Assembly (NCBI RefSeq): GCF_003151075.1 | Contig: NZ_CP029482.1 | Location: 4,278,001 to 4,342,000, forward strand | Direction of reading: 5' to 3' | DNA: 64,000 nt | DNA from: Pseudomonas sp. 31-12 | GTDB taxonomy: Bacteria; Pseudomonadota; Gammaproteobacteria; Pseudomonadales; Pseudomonadaceae | Shown here: positions 1 through 9,263 of the stretch, piece after piece | How positions within the stretch are numbered: position 1 is the stretch's first letter | How the letters are laid out: each line of letters opens with the position of its first letter | Made by a program: the position numbers and the translations under genes | Notes under the pieces: model-generated | What the model saw: the letters and a program-made list of their open reading frames with translations, nothing else | Told to the model about the DNA's origin: nothing | Database searches by the model: none

Positions 1-240
1 AATGATCCCGTCCCACGCCACTTCCTTGATCTCGCACTCGGCTTTCATTTCGCTGCACAGCTTGTGGATCAGATCGACTTCAAAGCCTTTCCACTCACCG
101 TTGGCCTGCTTCTCGGTGTACGGCGGATAGGGTTCCGCTGCGACCGCGAACCTGATCGGCTGGGCCTGGGCTGCGCTCATCCCGGCCAGCAACACGCAAG
201 CCACGCCCGTCATCCAGTTTGCCAAACGTCGATTTCCCAT
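1..240 (-). CDS. Amino-acid ABC transporter periplasmic binding protein, N-terminal part (cut by window edge)
   Basis: Only the first 80 codons lie in the window; the gene runs off the left edge. The visible part has a signal peptide (MGNRRLANWMTG, hydrophobic stretch, cleavage near AQAQP) followed by RFAVAAEPYPPYTEK and GFEVDLIHKLC, the N-terminal pattern of family 3 solute-binding proteins (HisJ/ArgT/GlnH type). It should capture a polar amino acid in the periplasm. It starts 28 bases after the stop of the aminotransferase-ATPase fusion on the same strand, so the two are probably co-transcribed, with permease genes expected beyond the edge. The ligand cannot be told from this fragment. Confidence 0.85.
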   Translation of the reverse strand, partial: MGNRRLANWMTGVACVLLAGMSAAQAQPIRFAVAAEPYPPYTEKQANGEWKGFEVDLIHKLCSEMKAECEIKEVAWDGII

Positions 241-268
241 GATTTTGCCCCGTCTTTTTATGATGTTT

Positions 269-2272
269 TCAGCGAGTCTGATGAGCGTTGACGAACTGCC
301 GGCAACGCTCGCTGCGTGGGTGTACGAACACTTCGTCCGGCGAACCGGTTTCCTCGATCAGCCCTTGGTGCAAGTAGGCGACTTTGGAAGAGACATCGCG
401 GGCAAACGCCATTTCATGAGTCACCAGAATCATGGTCCGGCCTTCTTCCGCGAGGGAGCGGATCACCCGCAGCACTTCGCCGACCAGTTCCGGGTCGAGT
501 GCCGAGGTGGGTTCATCGAACAGCATGACCTTGGGCCGCATGGCCAGGGCCCGGGCGATGGCCACCCGTTGTTGCTGTCCCCCGGAAAGAAACGCCGGGT
601 ACTCGTTGCGCTTGGCTGATAGCCCCACGCGTTCGAGCAAGGCTTCGGCCCGCTCGGTGGCCTCCGCACGGCTTTCACGCAGGACCTGGGTCGGCGCTTC
701 GATGAGGTTTTCCAGCACCGTGCGATGGGGCCAGAGGTTGAAGTTCTGGAACACCATGCCCAGGCTGGAACGGATGCGCACCAGTTGCTTGGCATCCTTC
801 ACCAGCGGTGCACCGGGACGGTCGAAGTTCAGGTGGATGCTTTCGCCGTCCACCAGAATGCGCCCCTGGTCCGGCACTTCGAGCATGTTGATGCAGCGCA
901 GCAAGGTACTTTTGCCCGAGCCGCTGGCACCGATCAGCGAGATCACATCGCCTTCACGGGCCGTCAGGGAAACGCCTTTGAGCACCTCGATATTGCCGAA
1001 GCGTTTGTGCAGGCCATCGACCTCGATCATGGTCTTGGCCTTGATCGGTTCAACCGCCACTTCGCAGGTAACACGGCTGATCACCGGACGCGGCGCTTCA
1101 CCTTTCAACACCAGGACAAAGTCGCGGATGCGCTGGCAGGCTTGGGCCAGTCGTTCTTCACCCAGGGTGAATGAAAGCCGCACAAAGCCTTGGGCCGGCT
1201 CGCCGAAAGCGGCCGCGTCCAGCACCGAGACGCGCGCCTCACGCAACAGCCGCCAGGCGAACTCCAGAGAAGTCAGGCCGGTTTCTCGCACGTCCACCAG
1301 CACGAACATGCCGGCATCGGGGTTGAGCACTGAAATGCCCGGGCACTCCGACAGGCTGGTCACCACCAGATCGCGGCGACGCCGATAGATGTCGCGCATG
1401 CCGTGGGTCACGTCTTCATGGGCCTGAACCGCCTTGAGCGCGGCCTCCATGACAAAGCCCGGCAAACCGTAAAGCATGCTCAACACCAGGGTTTCGGCGT
1501 GCGCCACGAGGGCTTCATCGGCGACGATCCAGCCGGTACGCCAGCCGGTCATGGCGTGGGATTTCGACAGGCTGCCGACCACCACGCAACGTTCGGCCAT
1601 GCCCGGCAACGCCGCCAGGCTGAGGTGCTCGCGTTCGAAGGTCAGGCTCTCATAGACCTCGTCCACCACGACCCACAGGTCATGCTGAATGGCGAGGTCG
1701 GCAATGGCTTGCAGCTCTTCGCGGTTGAGCACCACGCCGGTAGGGTTATTCGGATTGGAGAAGAACAGCGCCCGGGTGCGCGGGGTGATGGCCTTGGCCA
1801 GCACGGCGGCATCGAGGCGAAAACCTGAATCCGCCGCGCACGGCACGCGTACCAACGTGGCGCCGGAAGCCTTGAGCGTCGCCTCGTAGGTCACATACAT
1901 CGGGTCCAGGGCAATCACTTCGTCGCCGGTATTGAGCAGGCACATCGAGGTGATGAACAGCGCGTTCTGTGCCCCCGCCGCGATGATCACGTTGGGTGCC
2001 GTCACCTCGCGGTCGAACAGCAAGCTGTATCGGGTGGCGATGGCTTCTCGCAACGCCTGGCGCCCGGCGATTTCGGTGTAGTGGGTGTCCCCTTCGCGCA
2101 GCGCATGAATCGCGGCATCGGTGATGAAATCGGGGGTGGGAAAATCCGGATCGCCGACGCTGAGAATGATCACATCCTCACCACGGCGTTGGGCTTCAAA
2201 GGCCGCATTGTGAATATCCCAGGCGGCAACGCCGTCGCCTGAAATCCGCTCAACAAAGGGTGAAAACCGCAT
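269..2272 (-). CDS. Aminotransferase fused to an amino-acid ABC transporter ATPase
   Basis: A single 667-codon frame with two complete domains. Residues about 1-395 are a class I/II PLP-dependent aminotransferase: SNPNNPTG at 172-179, DEVY at 204-207, and the PLP lysine K237 in SLSKSHAMTGWRTGW. Residues about 415-667 are a polar-amino-acid ABC ATPase: Walker A GASGSGKST (448-456), signature LSGGQQQR (562-569), Walker B VMLFDEP (582-588). The ATPase half begins MIEVDGLHKRFG at residue 415, so an internal start giving a free ATPase is possible, but the reading frame is continuous. With the binding protein just downstream it suggests uptake of an amino acid coupled to its transamination. The substrate is unknown. 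Each domain is certain; that the protein works as one chain is inference. Confidence 0.9.
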   Translation of the reverse strand: MRFSPFVERISGDGVAAWDIHNAAFEAQRRGEDVIILSVGDPDFPTPDFITDAAIHALREGDTHYTEIAGRQALREAIATRYSLLFDREVTAPNVIIAAGAQNALFITSMCLLNTGDEVIALDPMYVTYEATLKASGATLVRVPCAADSGFRLDAAVLAKAITPRTRALFFSNPNNPTGVVLNREELQAIADLAIQHDLWVVVDEVYESLTFEREHLSLAALPGMAERCVVVGSLSKSHAMTGWRTGWIVADEALVAHAETLVLSMLYGLPGFVMEAALKAVQAHEDVTHGMRDIYRRRRDLVVTSLSECPGISVLNPDAGMFVLVDVRETGLTSLEFAWRLLREARVSVLDAAAFGEPAQGFVRLSFTLGEERLAQACQRIRDFVLVLKGEAPRPVISRVTCEVAVEPIKAKTMIEVDGLHKRFGNIEVLKGVSLTAREGDVISLIGASGSGKSTLLRCINMLEVPDQGRILVDGESIHLNFDRPGAPLVKDAKQLVRIRSSLGMVFQNFNLWPHRTVLENLIEAPTQVLRESRAEATERAEALLERVGLSAKRNEYPAFLSGGQQQRVAIARALAMRPKVMLFDEPTSALDPELVGEVLRVIRSLAEEGRTMILVTHEMAFARDVSSKVAYLHQGLIEETGSPDEVFVHPRSERCRQFVNAHQTR

Positions 2273-2557
2273 GCCAGTGCCTCGTTCGAATAGAAGAAAC
2301 GCAAGCCCGCGCTACCAGCCGGGGAGGTGGAACGAACATAGTCGAAGCTGAACACTCGTTCAACAGAAAAGTGACCAGGGTTCGCGTTCAGCGTAAACAG
2401 GTCGTTTTTACGACAGTCGTGCCGTTTCCAGGCCGACAAAACGAAAGGCTTCGACAAGCGGCTCGCCGCCGTCGACAAGACGTTTAAAAGCCAGTTGCTA
2501 GCCATCTGCCATCAACCGATAATCCTGCCCCCGCAAACACTCACGCAAGGAAACGCC
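2273..2557. other. Divergent intergenic region upstream of the fusion gene and a lipoprotein gene
   Basis: This 285-base stretch separates the leftward aminotransferase-ATPase fusion from the rightward lipoprotein gene. It must hold both promoters. I see no convincing gene, REP element or clear operator palindrome in it. A Shine-Dalgarno AAGGA at about 2547-2551 serves the GTG start at 2558. Confidence 0.5.
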
Positions 2558-3103
2558 GTGAAAAAGTCCCTACTGTTAGTCCCCCTGTTCGCCCTGTTGC
2601 TGCAAGGTTGTGGCGTGACCATGACCCGTTATGAGCCGAGCTTCGAAAACGTCCAACAACTCAAGCAGACTCCACCCCTGCAATCGATCAGCAATGCTCA
2701 GGTCAAGGCAGATGCCGGTCAGGGCTCGTTGACTGTCCGGGCCAACCCGATCAGCTCGCCGAGTGGCAGCATCACGCAACATATACAGGATGCCATTACC
2801 GAAGAGCTGGGCCGGGCGGGCCTGGTGAACCCGCAAGCTCAGCGACATCTGGATGTGTTGGTGGTCAAGAATGAGCTGACTGCAGGCATGGGCACCGGAA
2901 CGGGCCAGCTTGCGGCGCGCTTTACGTTGCTCAAGGGTAATGAGGTGGTTTACGACGCGACCAAAGATGTCAGCCGCCAGTGGGACAGTAGCTTTTTCGG
3001 CGCCATCGCGATTCCCAATGCCGCCAATGCCTACAACCCGATGGTTCGTGATTTGCTGAAGACGTTGTACAGCGACCCGCAGTTCATTCAAGCCCTCAAG
3101 TAA
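2558..3103 (+). CDS. Hypothetical outer-membrane-type lipoprotein
   Basis: Predicted 181-residue lipoprotein. I place the start at the GTG at 2558 because AAGGA lies 6 bases upstream and it gives a clean signal peptide (MKKSLLLVPLFALLLQGC) with lipobox LLQGC; the frame opens 63 bases earlier but that extension has no ribosome site. The mature part has NPISSPSGSITQHIQDAITEEL and resembles small Pseudomonas lipoproteins that share no enzyme motif. It faces a second lipoprotein gene across a shared terminator, but the two proteins are not obviously homologous. Function unknown. Confidence 0.75.
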   Translation: MKKSLLLVPLFALLLQGCGVTMTRYEPSFENVQQLKQTPPLQSISNAQVKADAGQGSLTVRANPISSPSGSITQHIQDAITEELGRAGLVNPQAQRHLDVLVVKNELTAGMGTGTGQLAARFTLLKGNEVVYDATKDVSRQWDSSFFGAIAIPNAANAYNPMVRDLLKTLYSDPQFIQALK

Positions 3104-3113
3104 GGGCAAAAAA

Positions 3114-3142
3114 AAGAGCCGCTTGTGCGGCTCTTGTTTTTT
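3114..3142. terminator. Bidirectional rho-independent terminator
   Basis: Perfect 9-bp stem AAGAGCCGC (3114-3122) / GCGGCTCTT (3127-3135) with loop TTGT, followed by a T-run to the right and preceded by an A-run on the left, so it can stop both convergent lipoprotein transcripts. Confidence 0.9.
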
Positions 3143-3143
3143 G

Positions 3144-3779
3144 TCAGGCACGCGGCACGTTTGCATCGAGTGCCGAGTACTTCAGGCTTTTGCTCTCGAC
3201 GACTTGCTTGAGCAGCGCATTGACCTGGCGGCTGAAGGTATCGCTGATTGCCTCTTTCGGGGTGTTGGCCATCAACGGCACAAACCAGATGCCCATCCAG
3301 GTATTGATCCCGTCATGGTTGCTCGCGGTTGTCAGCGTCTGCCCTTGCGAATCCAGCGTCTCCAGGCTCATGGTGTATTGGTCGGTCGCCATGGTCGGAA
3401 TGACGGTAAACGTCAGGCCGCTGATAAAGGCCATGACCATCTGACCACCGCCCGGTGGATGGTTGTAAACCTTCAAGCGCAGGTTGTAATCACCCGGCTG
3501 CTTCTGGAACTCGTCCAGCGTGACGCGACCGAACAGACCGGAATCGCTCAGCACTTTTTGCAGTTCGGGTTTTAGCATGTCGCGTGCTTGCGGCATTTCG
3601 ACGGCTGAAGCGCTTTTCGGCTCGCCTTGATAGAAATCGAAGTCTACATAGACGTTCGGTTTGTTCGAATAACTGGACATCGACGGCAGGTTGACCGGAG
3701 CGACTTCGTCTTTGGTGAAGCTGGCGCAACCACTTAGCCCGAGCACCAAGGCCAACCCTAGAACTTTCCCAAATTGCAT
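3144..3779 (-). CDS. Hypothetical lipoprotein
   Basis: Predicted 211-residue lipoprotein. The start MQFGKVLGLALVLGLSGCASF is chosen at 3779 because AAGGGAG lies just upstream; the frame opens eight codons earlier without a better ribosome site. Lipobox LSGC gives an N-terminal acyl-cysteine. The mature region has no catalytic motif I recognise; FDFYQGEPKSASAVEMPQ and a hydrophobic stretch MVMAFISGLTFTVIP in the middle suggest membrane-associated folding. Convergent with the neighbouring lipoprotein gene and sharing its terminator. Function unknown. Confidence 0.75.
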   Translation of the reverse strand: MQFGKVLGLALVLGLSGCASFTKDEVAPVNLPSMSSYSNKPNVYVDFDFYQGEPKSASAVEMPQARDMLKPELQKVLSDSGLFGRVTLDEFQKQPGDYNLRLKVYNHPPGGGQMVMAFISGLTFTVIPTMATDQYTMSLETLDSQGQTLTTASNHDGINTWMGIWFVPLMANTPKEAISDTFSRQVNALLKQVVESKSLKYSALDANVPRA

Positions 3780-3885
3780 GACAACTCCCTTAGATGATGG
3801 CATAGCGCCTCCATGCGGGAGGCTGGCCGCGATTCTAGAGCGTTGTCAGCGATTGTAAAAGGCCATCACTTAAAAACGAGCTGCC

Positions 3886-4653
3886 TCACGCCCACCCTTC
3901 CAGCCGCAACGTGGCCCTGACCAGACGCTGCTCTTCGCTTTCGATTTCCCTGAGGTTCTCGCAGATGCTCTGGATGTGCGCGATGGCGGCCTTGCGCGCC
4001 TGCTCGGGCATGCGACCGGTCACGGCGTTGTAGAGCCGGGCGTGCTGCCGGTCGATCTGGCGCTTTTGCGGTGCGCGGTGGTAGAGGTTGTTGACCGAGG
4101 CGAACACCGTGTTGAGCAGCAAATCTGTCAGCGAGCGCAAGGTTTGCACCAGCACCGGGTTGTGCGAGGCCTCGCAAATCGCCAAGTGAAAGGCATGATC
4201 GAGCCGCGCGTGTTCGCTCGCTTCCATCGACCGCGTGTGAGCATCGAGCAAGGCTTCATAGCTGCGGGTGATGAGGACAAAATCCGCCTCGGTGCCCCGT
4301 AAGGCGGCCAGCCGAGCGGACTCGCCTTCCAGCAGGCTGCGCACCTCGAACAAATCGTAGAGCGTGCGCGGTTGCGAGCTGAACAAATGCATCAGCGGCG
4401 ATGCGGCCCCCTGCCCCGACAGATCCGCGACAAACGATCCCTTGCCCTGCTCCGTCTTGATAATCCCCCGGGCTCGCAGCAATTTCAGGCCCTCGCGCAG
4501 CGCGGTGCGCGAGACGCCGAGCTTTTCGGTCAGGCGCCGTTCCGAGGGCAACAGCTGCCCGGTCTTGAGGACCCCGTCCACGATCAGGCGCTCTATGCGT
4601 TCACAGACCACGTCTGCGACTTGAGGATTGCGGGTCACTTGCGCACTGTCCAT
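3886..4653 (-). CDS. glcC: FadR/GntR-family regulator of glycolate use
   Basis: 255-residue GntR-type regulator of the FadR subfamily: an N-terminal winged helix-turn-helix (LLPSERRLTEKLGVSRTALREGLKLLRARGII, about residues 35-66) and an all-helical FCD ligand domain. Start chosen at 4653 because GGAGG lies 5 bases upstream; the frame opens 12 codons earlier. It is divergent from glcDEFG, the arrangement of glcC in enterobacteria and pseudomonads, where it senses glycolate and activates glycolate oxidase. Two FadR-type operators lie between it and glcD, one immediately upstream of its own ribosome site, so autoregulation is likely. Confidence 0.88.
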   Translation of the reverse strand: MDSAQVTRNPQVADVVCERIERLIVDGVLKTGQLLPSERRLTEKLGVSRTALREGLKLLRARGIIKTEQGKGSFVADLSGQGAASPLMHLFSSQPRTLYDLFEVRSLLEGESARLAALRGTEADFVLITRSYEALLDAHTRSMEASEHARLDHAFHLAICEASHNPVLVQTLRSLTDLLLNTVFASVNNLYHRAPQKRQIDRQHARLYNAVTGRMPEQARKAAIAHIQSICENLREIESEEQRLVRATLRLEGWA

Positions 4654-4665
4654 CGAGCCTCCAAC

Positions 4666-4676
4666 TGGTATGACCA
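4666..4676. promoter_or_regulatory. FadR-family operator, GlcC site 1
   Basis: TGGTATGACCA matches the FadR/PdhR/LldR-type consensus TNGTNNNACNA exactly and is the stronger TGGT-N3-ACCA palindrome. It sits just upstream of the glcC ribosome site, a position suited to autorepression. Binding by GlcC is inferred. Confidence 0.7.
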
Positions 4677-4772
4677 GCGTTGCCGGCAAAACCCGACACG
4701 TTCGAATACAACTCTAACTGCCTGTTTAGACGCTTATTTTTTCCATGAACTCGGAAATCACCGCCAAGGAAC

Positions 4773-4783
4773 TGGTTCGACCA
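4773..4783. promoter_or_regulatory. FadR-family operator, GlcC site 2
   Basis: TGGTTCGACCA is a second exact TGGT-N3-ACCA palindrome, 107 bases from site 1 and about 105 bases before the glcD start. Two matching sites in one 234-base divergent region argue for a real operator pair controlling glcC and glcDEFG. Confidence 0.7.
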
Positions 4784-4887
4784 CTCAAACAACCCATGGA
4801 CAGTAGGACGCGCCAGGCCAATGATGCAAGTGAGCTTTCACCAGAAACAGGCCTCTAATAAAAACAACGGAGGGTCGTGAACTGCCT

Positions 4888-6387
4888 ATGAACATCCTCT
4901 ACGATGAGCGCGTCGACGGCGTTCTGCCTGATGTCGACCGAGCGGCACTGCTCCAGGCATTGCGCACTCGCTTGCCAGGCCTGGAAGTCCTGCATCAGCA
5001 GGAAGAACTCAAGCCGTACGAATGCGACGGACTTTCCGCTTACCGCACCACGCCGATGCTGGTGGTGCTGCCGCGCCATCTCGACGAAGTCCAGGGCGTG
5101 CTTAAACTCTGCCATGAATTTCACGTCCCGGTGGTCGCTCGCGGCGCCGGCACCGGGTTGTCCGGCGGTGCGTTACCGCTGGAGAAAGGCGTGCTGCTGG
5201 TGATGGCGCGCTTCAATAACATCCTGCACATCGACCCTGCCGCACGCACGGCCCGGGTCCAGCCGGGTGTGCGCAACCTGGCAATTTCCCAGGCCGCCGC
5301 GCCGTTCGGCTTGTACTACGCGCCGGATCCCTCCTCGCAGATCGCCTGTTCCATCGGCGGCAACGTCGCCGAAAACGCCGGCGGCGTGCATTGCCTGAAA
5401 TACGGCCTGACCGTGCACAACCTGCTCAAAGTCGACATCCTCACCGTCGATGGCGAACACCTGAGCCTGGGCTCCGAAGCGCTCGACTCCCCGGGTTTTG
5501 ATCTGCTGGCGTTGTTCACCGGTTCCGAAGGCATGCTCGGGGTGATCACCGAAGTCACGGTCAAACTGCTGCCCAAACCGCAAACCGCCAAGGTGCTGCT
5601 GGCGGCGTTCGATTCCGTTGAAAAAGCCGGTCGCGCCGTGGGCGATATTATTGCCGCCGGCATCATTCCCGGTGGCCTGGAGATGATGGACAACCTGGCC
5701 ATTCGCGCCGCCGAAGATTTTATCCACGCGGGGTATCCGGTCGACGCCGAAGCCATTCTGCTGTGCGAACTCGATGGCGTCGAAGCCGACGTTCACGATG
5801 ACTGCGACCGCGTGCGCCAAGTGCTGGAACAGGCCGGCGCCACCGAAGTGCGCCAGGCAAAAGATGAAGCCGAACGCGTGCGCTTCTGGGCCGGGCGCAA
5901 GAATGCGTTCCCGGCGGTGGGTCGCCTCTCGCCGGATTATTACTGCATGGACGGCACGATCCCGCGCCGCGAACTGCCCGGTGTGCTGCAGGCGATTGCT
6001 GCGCTGTCGGCTGAATACGACCTGCGCGTGGCCAACGTTTTCCACGCCGGCGACGGCAACATGCACCCGCTGATTCTGTTCGATGCCAACCAGCCCGGCG
6101 AACTCGATCGCGCCGAAGCCCTGGGCGGAAAGATCCTCGAATTGTGCGTGAAAGTCGGCGGCAGCATCACCGGTGAACACGGGGTCGGCCGCGAGAAAAT
6201 CAATCAGATGTGTGCGCAGTTCAACAGTGATGAGCTGACGCTGTTCCATGCCGTCAAAGCCGCGTTCGATCCGGGTGGCCTGCTCAATCCGGGCAAGAAC
6301 ATTCCAACCTTGCACCGCTGCGCCGAGTTCGGCGCGATGCATGTCCACATGGGTCAGTTGCCCTTCCCGGACCTGGAGCGTTTCTGA
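4888..6387 (+). CDS. glcD: Glycolate oxidase FAD-linked subunit
   Basis: 499 residues. N-terminal FAD-binding type 4 domain (VPVVARGAGTGLSGGALPL, PDPSSQIACSIGGNVAENAGGVHCLKYG) and C-terminal FAD-linked oxidase domain (NVFHAGDGNMHPLILFD, GGSITGEHGVGREK). Length and motifs match GlcD, the catalytic subunit that oxidises glycolate to glyoxylate and passes electrons through GlcE/GlcF to the respiratory chain. First gene of a tightly packed operon; its TGA overlaps the glcE ATG by one base. GGAGGG lies about 12 bases upstream of the start. Confidence 0.95.
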   Translation: MNILYDERVDGVLPDVDRAALLQALRTRLPGLEVLHQQEELKPYECDGLSAYRTTPMLVVLPRHLDEVQGVLKLCHEFHVPVVARGAGTGLSGGALPLEKGVLLVMARFNNILHIDPAARTARVQPGVRNLAISQAAAPFGLYYAPDPSSQIACSIGGNVAENAGGVHCLKYGLTVHNLLKVDILTVDGEHLSLGSEALDSPGFDLLALFTGSEGMLGVITEVTVKLLPKPQTAKVLLAAFDSVEKAGRAVGDIIAAGIIPGGLEMMDNLAIRAAEDFIHAGYPVDAEAILLCELDGVEADVHDDCDRVRQVLEQAGATEVRQAKDEAERVRFWAGRKNAFPAVGRLSPDYYCMDGTIPRRELPGVLQAIAALSAEYDLRVANVFHAGDGNMHPLILFDANQPGELDRAEALGGKILELCVKVGGSITGEHGVGREKINQMCAQFNSDELTLFHAVKAAFDPGGLLNPGKNIPTLHRCAEFGAMHVHMGQLPFPDLERF

Positions 6388-7451
6388 TGCGTAGCGAACA
6401 CGATATCGATGACAGCGACAGCCTGCTGGAGCAGGTCAACCTGGCTCTGCAAAACGCCATCCCGTTGCGCATCCAGGGCTCCAACAGCAAAGCGTTCCTG
6501 GGCAGGATCGCGGCGGGAGAAGTCCTCGACACGCGCAGCCACCGCGGCATCGTCAGCTACGACCCGACCGAACTGGTAATCACCGCACGCTGCGGCACGC
6601 CACTGTCTGAATTGGCCGTGGTGTTGGACGCGGCGCAGCAGATGCTGCCGTGCGAACCGCCCTCCTTCGGTGACGGCGCCACCGTGGGCGGAATGATTGC
6701 CAGCGGGTTGTCGGGACCGCGGCGTCCGTGGTCAGGATCGGTCCGGGACTTCGTCCTCGGGACACGGGTCATCACCGGCCACGGCAAGCATTTGCGCTTC
6801 GGCGGCGAGGTCATGAAAAACGTCGCCGGCTACGACCTGTCGCGCTTGATGGCGGGCAGTTATGGCTCCCTTGGCGTGATCACCGAAGTCTCGCTGAAGG
6901 TGCTGCCCAAACCTCGGCAAGCGTTAAGCATCAGTCTGGAAATGGACAGTGATCGCGCCTTGCTGCGCCTCGCCGAATGGGGCCAGCAACCGCTGCCGAT
7001 CAGCGCTGCGTGTCACGACGGTCAGCGCCTGCACCTGCGGCTTGAAGGTGGCGAAGGCTCGGTGAAAGCGGCGCATGACCGCTTGGGTGGCGAGTTGCTG
7101 GAGGGTTCGTATTGGGCGGATCTCAACGAACATCGGTTGAGTTTCTTTGATGAAGACCAGCCGCTCTGGCGCTTGTCCGTCCCGCACAACACCCCACGGC
7201 TTTCCCTGCCCGGCCTGCAAATGATCGACTGGGGCGGCGCCCAGCGCTGGCTTAAATCAGATGCGGAAGCCGCGTTCATTCGCAAAGTCGTCGATGAAGT
7301 CGGCGGGCATGTGACCTGCTACAGCCACGGCTTGATCGACAGCCCGTTCCAACCGCTGCCCGCAGCACTGATGCGCTACCACCGCAACTTGAAGGACCAA
7401 CTTGATCCCCGGGGCCTCTTCAACCCCGGTCGCCTGTACGCGGAGCTTTGA
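6387..7451 (+). CDS. glcE: Glycolate oxidase FAD-binding subunit
   Basis: 354 residues with one FAD-binding type 4 domain ([62 protein letters not shown]) and a short C-terminal domain ending [12 protein letters not shown]. This is GlcE, the second flavoprotein of the glycolate oxidase complex. Start overlaps the glcD stop (TGATG), indicating translational coupling; glcF follows after 3 bases. Confidence 0.95.
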   Translation: MRSEHDIDDSDSLLEQVNLALQNAIPLRIQGSNSKAFLGRIAAGEVLDTRSHRGIVSYDPTELVITARCGTPLSELAVVLDAAQQMLPCEPPSFGDGATVGGMIASGLSGPRRPWSGSVRDFVLGTRVITGHGKHLRFGGEVMKNVAGYDLSRLMAGSYGSLGVITEVSLKVLPKPRQALSISLEMDSDRALLRLAEWGQQPLPISAACHDGQRLHLRLEGGEGSVKAAHDRLGGELLEGSYWADLNEHRLSFFDEDQPLWRLSVPHNTPRLSLPGLQMIDWGGAQRWLKSDAEAAFIRKVVDEVGGHVTCYSHGLIDSPFQPLPAALMRYHRNLKDQLDPRGLFNPGRLYAEL

Positions 7452-7454
7452 CCC

Positions 7455-8696
7455 ATGCAGACCACCTTGAGCGAACAGGCCCGCCAACTGCCCCGCGCCG
7501 AAGAAGCTGAAAGCATTCTGCGCACCTGCGTGCATTGCGGCTTCTGCAATGCCACCTGCCCGACCTATCAACTGCTCGGCGATGAACTGGACGGACCGCG
7601 CGGGCGCATCTACCTGATCAAGCAAGTGCTGGAAGGCAACGAGGTCACCCAGAAGACTCAACAACATCTGGATCGCTGCCTGTCATGCCGTAATTGCGAA
7701 ACCACCTGCCCCTCGGGCGTCGACTATCACAACTTGCTCGACATCGGCCGCGCGGTGGTCGATGCAGCGGTGCCGCGCTCACTCGACCAGCGCTTGTTGC
7801 GCGAAGGCCTGCGCGGCATCGTGCCCAATCCGGGGCTGTTCAAAGCATTGGTCAGCAGCGGCCAGGTGTTCCGTGCGCTGCTGCCCAACACGCTGGGAGC
7901 CAAGTTGCCGCGCCACGTGTATCCGGCCAAACAACGCCCGACCGCCCGCCACACCCGGCAAGTGCTGATGCTTGAAGGCTGCGTGCAGCCGAGTCTGTCG
8001 CCGAACACCAACGCGGCCACCGCGCGTGTCCTGGATCGACTGGGGATCAGCGTTATGCCGGCTCGCGAGGCCGGGTGCTGCGGCGCGGTCGATTATCACC
8101 TGGACGCACAAGCGGCCGGCCTTGATCGCGCGCGCCGCAATATCGACGCGTGGTGGCCGAGCATTGAGCAAGGCGCCGAGGCAATTGTGCAAACCGCCAG
8201 CGGTTGCGGCGCCTTCATCAAGGACTACGGCCACCTGCTCAGCGCCGATCCGGCGTATGCCGAGAAGGCCAGGAAGGTCAGTGCGTTGGCCAGGGATCTG
8301 GTTGAAGTACTGCGCGACGAGCCGCTGGAAACGCTCGGCATCCACAGCGACCAACGCCTGGCGTTTCATTGCCCCTGTACCTTGCAGCACGCACAAAAGC
8401 TCGGCGGAGCGGTTGAAGCGCTGCTGACGAGGCTGGGTTTCAACCTGACGTTCGTTCCTGATGGTCATCTGTGTTGCGGCTCAGCGGGCACCTATTCGTT
8501 GACCCAACCGGAGCTGTCCCGGCAACTGCGCGACAACAAACTCAATGCGCTGGAAAGCGGTCATCCCGAAGTCATTGTCACGGCCAATATCGGCTGTCAG
8601 TCGCACCTCGACGGGGCGGGCCGAACCCCGGTCCGGCACTGGATCGAGCTGGTCGAAGCCGCGTTGCCCCCATCGAGCCCCGGAGTATTCCCATGA
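7455..8696 (+). CDS. glcF: Glycolate oxidase iron-sulfur subunit
   Basis: 413 residues. Two ferredoxin-type [4Fe-4S] motifs near the N-terminus (C25-x2-C28-x2-C31-x3-C35 and C75-x2-C78-x2-C81-x3-C85) followed by two CCG domains ([24 protein letters not shown]). This is GlcF, the electron-transfer subunit carrying electrons from GlcD/E towards quinone. The stop overlaps the glcG start (ATGA). Confidence 0.95.
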   Translation: MQTTLSEQARQLPRAEEAESILRTCVHCGFCNATCPTYQLLGDELDGPRGRIYLIKQVLEGNEVTQKTQQHLDRCLSCRNCETTCPSGVDYHNLLDIGRAVVDAAVPRSLDQRLLREGLRGIVPNPGLFKALVSSGQVFRALLPNTLGAKLPRHVYPAKQRPTARHTRQVLMLEGCVQPSLSPNTNAATARVLDRLGISVMPAREAGCCGAVDYHLDAQAAGLDRARRNIDAWWPSIEQGAEAIVQTASGCGAFIKDYGHLLSADPAYAEKARKVSALARDLVEVLRDEPLETLGIHSDQRLAFHCPCTLQHAQKLGGAVEALLTRLGFNLTFVPDGHLCCGSAGTYSLTQPELSRQLRDNKLNALESGHPEVIVTANIGCQSHLDGAGRTPVRHWIELVEAALPPSSPGVFP

Positions 8697-9094
8697 AAAG
8701 CAAAGCCGTACTGAGCCAGACCGAAGTCAGCCGGATTCTCAGCGCCGCCCGCAGTGAAGCGCAGAACAATCAATGGGCCGTGACCATCGTGATTGTCGAC
8801 GATGGAGGCCATCCTCTGGCCCTGGAACGCCTTGACGGTTGCGCGCCGATCGGCGCCTACATCGCCACCGAAAAGGCCCGCACTTCCGCCCTTGGCCGGC
8901 GTGAATCGAAGGGTTATGAAGAGATGGTCAACGGAGGACGGTCCGCGTTTTTGTCGGCGCCGTTGCTGACTTCCCTTGAAGGTGGCGTGCCTATTATTGT
9001 CGACGGTCAGGTGATTGGCGCGGTGGGTGTGTCTGGCGTCAAGGCCGAGCAGGATGCGCAAGTGGCCAAGGCCGGGGCGCAGTGCCTGAATTGA
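8693..9094 (+). CDS. glcG: Heme-degrading-domain (GlcG/HbpS) protein
   Basis: 133 residues, start set at the ATG overlapping the glcF stop; the frame is open much further upstream inside glcF but translational coupling makes 8693 the natural start. Motifs VIVDDGGHPLALERLDGC, YIATEKARTSALGR and GGVPIIVDGQVIGAVGVSG are typical of the GlcG/HbpS fold. It ends the glc operon as in other bacteria. Its exact role in glycolate use is not established. Confidence 0.9.
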   Translation: MKSKAVLSQTEVSRILSAARSEAQNNQWAVTIVIVDDGGHPLALERLDGCAPIGAYIATEKARTSALGRRESKGYEEMVNGGRSAFLSAPLLTSLEGGVPIIVDGQVIGAVGVSGVKAEQDAQVAKAGAQCLN

Positions 9095-9114
9095 GATAAA
9101 TCTAATCAACGCCA

Positions 9115-9218
9115 CAGAACCTGTGGGAGCGAGCTTGCTCGCGATAGCGAACTTGTATTCAACGCAGATGTTGTCTGACAGTTCGCTATCGCGAGCAAGC
9201 TCGCTCCCACAGGTTCTG
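9115..9218. repeat. REPIN with perfect 39-bp inverted arms
   Basis: Left arm 9115-9153 and right arm 9180-9218 are exact reverse complements over 39 bases, enclosing a 26-base centre. The core is GTGGGAGCGAGCTTGCTCGC, the common fluorescens-group REP type. It lies between convergent genes (glcG and a secreted-protein gene) and may act as a transcript end. Confidence 0.92.
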
Positions 9219-9263
9219 CGTTGTTCCAGGCGCCGACTGGCATCAGCCCTCACCCCACTCTTT

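Noticed and set aside
5173..6348. 391-codon open frame on the minus strand inside glcD
   Set aside because: Antisense shadow of glcD caused by high-GC third positions; no protein family seen.
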